The notes beneath the pieces are model-generated. The model was not told where the DNA came from and did no database searches. It saw nothing but the letters and a program-made list of their open reading frames with translations. The position numbers and the translations under genes are program-made. Positions 6,439-7,196 of a DNA stretch of 7,196 bases are shown here, piece after piece. The first letter of the stretch is position 1; each line of letters opens with the position of its first letter. Origin of the DNA: Opitutales bacterium. Its GTDB lineage: Bacteria; Verrucomicrobiota; Verrucomicrobiia; Opitutales; JAIRKQ01. The stretch spans positions 1 to 7,196 of the forward strand of contig JAIDVZ010000019.1 in the NCBI GenBank assembly GCA_029059365.1. The letters run 5' to 3'.

Positions 6439-6747
6439 TTAGAGCGAATTTATAACTGATAAGAGATCGGCTTTCGTTGACAATCCAACCGAACGGTTGA
6501 CTTCTTGTCCGTCTTTAAGAAACACAACAGTCGGAATCGATTGTACCTGAAATCGCTCAGCTAAACCCGGACATTCATCGATATTTATCTTAGCGACCGC
6601 AATATCCCCTGAAACTTCATTCGCGATTTGCTCGATGATTGGACCTAAAGCACGACACGGCCCGCACCAAGGCGCCCAAAAATCAATGACAATAATTTTC
6701 CGCGAATTAACCTCTGTATCAAAATTCCCTTCATCAAGGTGCAACAT
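6439..6747 (-). CDS. trxA: Thioredoxin
   Basis: A cytoplasmic disulfide reductase that would be recharged by thioredoxin reductase and NADPH. From the ATG at 6747 it has 102 residues. The active site is WCGPC at 27-31 within VIDFWAPWCGPCRALGP. The buried aspartate is D22, and the cis-proline loop is SIPTVVFLKDG with P72. Residues 1-13 (MLHLDEGNFDTEV) align well with the beginning of E. coli thioredoxin, and there is no signal peptide. I chose this start because AAGGGAAG (6759-6752 on the minus strand), the best Shine-Dalgarno sequence in the window, lies 4 nt in front of it. An in-frame GTG at 6777 would add ten residues and overlap the upstream lipoprotein stop by 8 bp; it remains possible. 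The gene lies between a lipoprotein gene and ruvX in the same direction and is probably co-transcribed with both. Confidence 0.96.
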   Translation of the reverse strand: MLHLDEGNFDTEVNSRKIIVIDFWAPWCGPCRALGPIIEQIANEVSGDIAVAKINIDECPGLAERFQVQSIPTVVFLKDGQEVNRSVGLSTKADLLSVINSL

Positions 6748-6751
6748 GACG

Positions 6752-6759
6752 CTTCCCTT
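6752..6759 (-). promoter_or_regulatory. Ribosome binding site of trxA
   Basis: The minus strand reads AAGGGAAG, ending 4 nt before the ATG at 6747. This purine-rich match to the anti-Shine-Dalgarno sequence decides the thioredoxin start in favour of the ATG over the GTG at 6777. It stands out because most other starts in the window lack a comparable site. Confidence 0.6.
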
Positions 6760-6769
6760 GGCTTTACAA

Positions 6770-7162
6770 TTACTCACACAATTTTTGATTGATGGGAGTA
6801 TAAGCTTTTTTCAGCTTTGCCTTTAACAAATCTTTATCCTCTTGGGTAAATTTGCCACCTTCTCTTTCGTTGATCATCCTCTTTGCTCTGGACACAAATT
6901 TCTCCATCTTCCTTGTATTACAAGAAGCACTGATTTCTTTGGTCAACACAGACAGTTTGTCCAATTTTACATTTAATTTCTTAAAAGATGATGAATCGAT
7001 CAAGTCTTCAATTTCATCGCAAAGCCTCTCCAACTTTGTGCATGTTTTCGCATGTATATTCGTTTTTGGACAAGAACTACTGGTTGATGAATTAACGGCA
7101 CATCCATTGACAGCAACCAACGACAAAACTCCAGCTATAAGCAATAATTTAACATTTTTCAT
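6770..7162 (-). CDS. Small predicted lipoprotein with extra cysteines, function unknown
   Basis: A 130-residue protein starting MKNVKLLLIAGVLSLVAVNGC, which is a lipoprotein signal peptide: a lysine-containing n-region, a hydrophobic core at 5-18 and a lipobox VNGC with the lipidated Cys at 21. The mature part opens with a Ser/Thr linker (22-31) and is then highly charged and probably all helical (about 41-128), with heptad-like Leu/Ile spacing that could form a helical bundle or coiled coil. Besides C21 there are cysteines at 31, 41, 48, 81 and 129, which is many for so short a secreted protein and suggests disulfides. I recognise no family. The ATG at 7162 is the only sensible start, and upstream sequence shows no Shine-Dalgarno. 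The gene ends 22 bp before the trxA ATG and is the first gene visible in this minus-strand unit. Its promoter would be in, or to the right of, the last 34 bases. Confidence 0.82.
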   Translation of the reverse strand: MKNVKLLLIAGVLSLVAVNGCAVNSSTSSSCPKTNIHAKTCTKLERLCDEIEDLIDSSSFKKLNVKLDKLSVLTKEISASCNTRKMEKFVSRAKRMINEREGGKFTQEDKDLLKAKLKKAYTPINQKLCE

Positions 7163-7196
7163 ATGACGGAATAAAAATATGATCTCAGGTATAAAA

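Noticed and set aside
6748..6777. GTG at 6777 as start of thioredoxin
   Set aside because: The ATG at 6747 has the best ribosome binding site in the window and aligns with the usual thioredoxin N-terminus; the GTG overlaps the upstream stop.
6852..7166. Plus-strand open frame of 104 residues antisense to the lipoprotein gene
   Set aside because: The minus-strand product has a clear lipoprotein signal peptide; the antisense product has no recognisable feature.

Overview
The window looks like a compact, AT-rich bacterial chromosome segment. It carries ordinary housekeeping genes and a few small unrecognised ones. I see no insertion sequence, phage gene, CRISPR array, tRNA or rRNA. The RNase E/G, RodA and RuvX proteins remind me of Verrucomicrobiota (Opitutales/Puniceicoccales-like) homologues, and the adjacency of rodA with an RNase E/G gene fits that. 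I have run no comparison, so the phylum is a low-to-moderate confidence inference. The low GC and tight packing would suit a host-associated lineage but do not prove one.

Layout. (1) Positions 3-312, plus strand: the tail of a gene cut by the window edge, then an 82-residue unrecognised ORF. (2) Positions 290-1321, minus strand: an MscS-family mechanosensitive channel whose 3' end overlaps the preceding ORF by 23 bp in convergent orientation. (3) Positions 1322-1412: a 91 bp divergent intergenic region with candidate promoters. (4) Positions 1413-2980, plus strand: a RelE/ParE-like small protein, an unknown 293-residue membrane-anchored protein starting 2 bp after it, and the small membrane subunit of a three-subunit NAD(P) transhydrogenase (PntAA2). 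The other two transhydrogenase subunits are not in the window. (5) Positions 3002-7162, minus strand, read from high to low coordinates: a small Cys-containing lipoprotein, thioredoxin, RuvX/YqgF, RodA and RNase E/G. Gaps of 22, 11, 8 and 43 bp suggest one transcription unit.

Functionally, the minus-strand unit combines redox maintenance (TrxA), a YqgF-type nuclease, elongation-specific peptidoglycan polymerisation (RodA) and RNA processing (RNase E/G). MscS adds osmotic protection and PntAA2 adds proton-coupled NADPH supply. No gene-free stretch exceeds 300 bp; the longest is the 91 bp divergent region. I see no convincing hairpin-plus-U-tract terminator, even at the two convergent junctions near 300 and 2990. 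Shine-Dalgarno sequences are weak or absent for most genes; the clearest is in front of trxA.

No definite new system is visible. The least explained part is 1413-2653, where a toxin-fold protein without an antitoxin abuts an unknown membrane protein.
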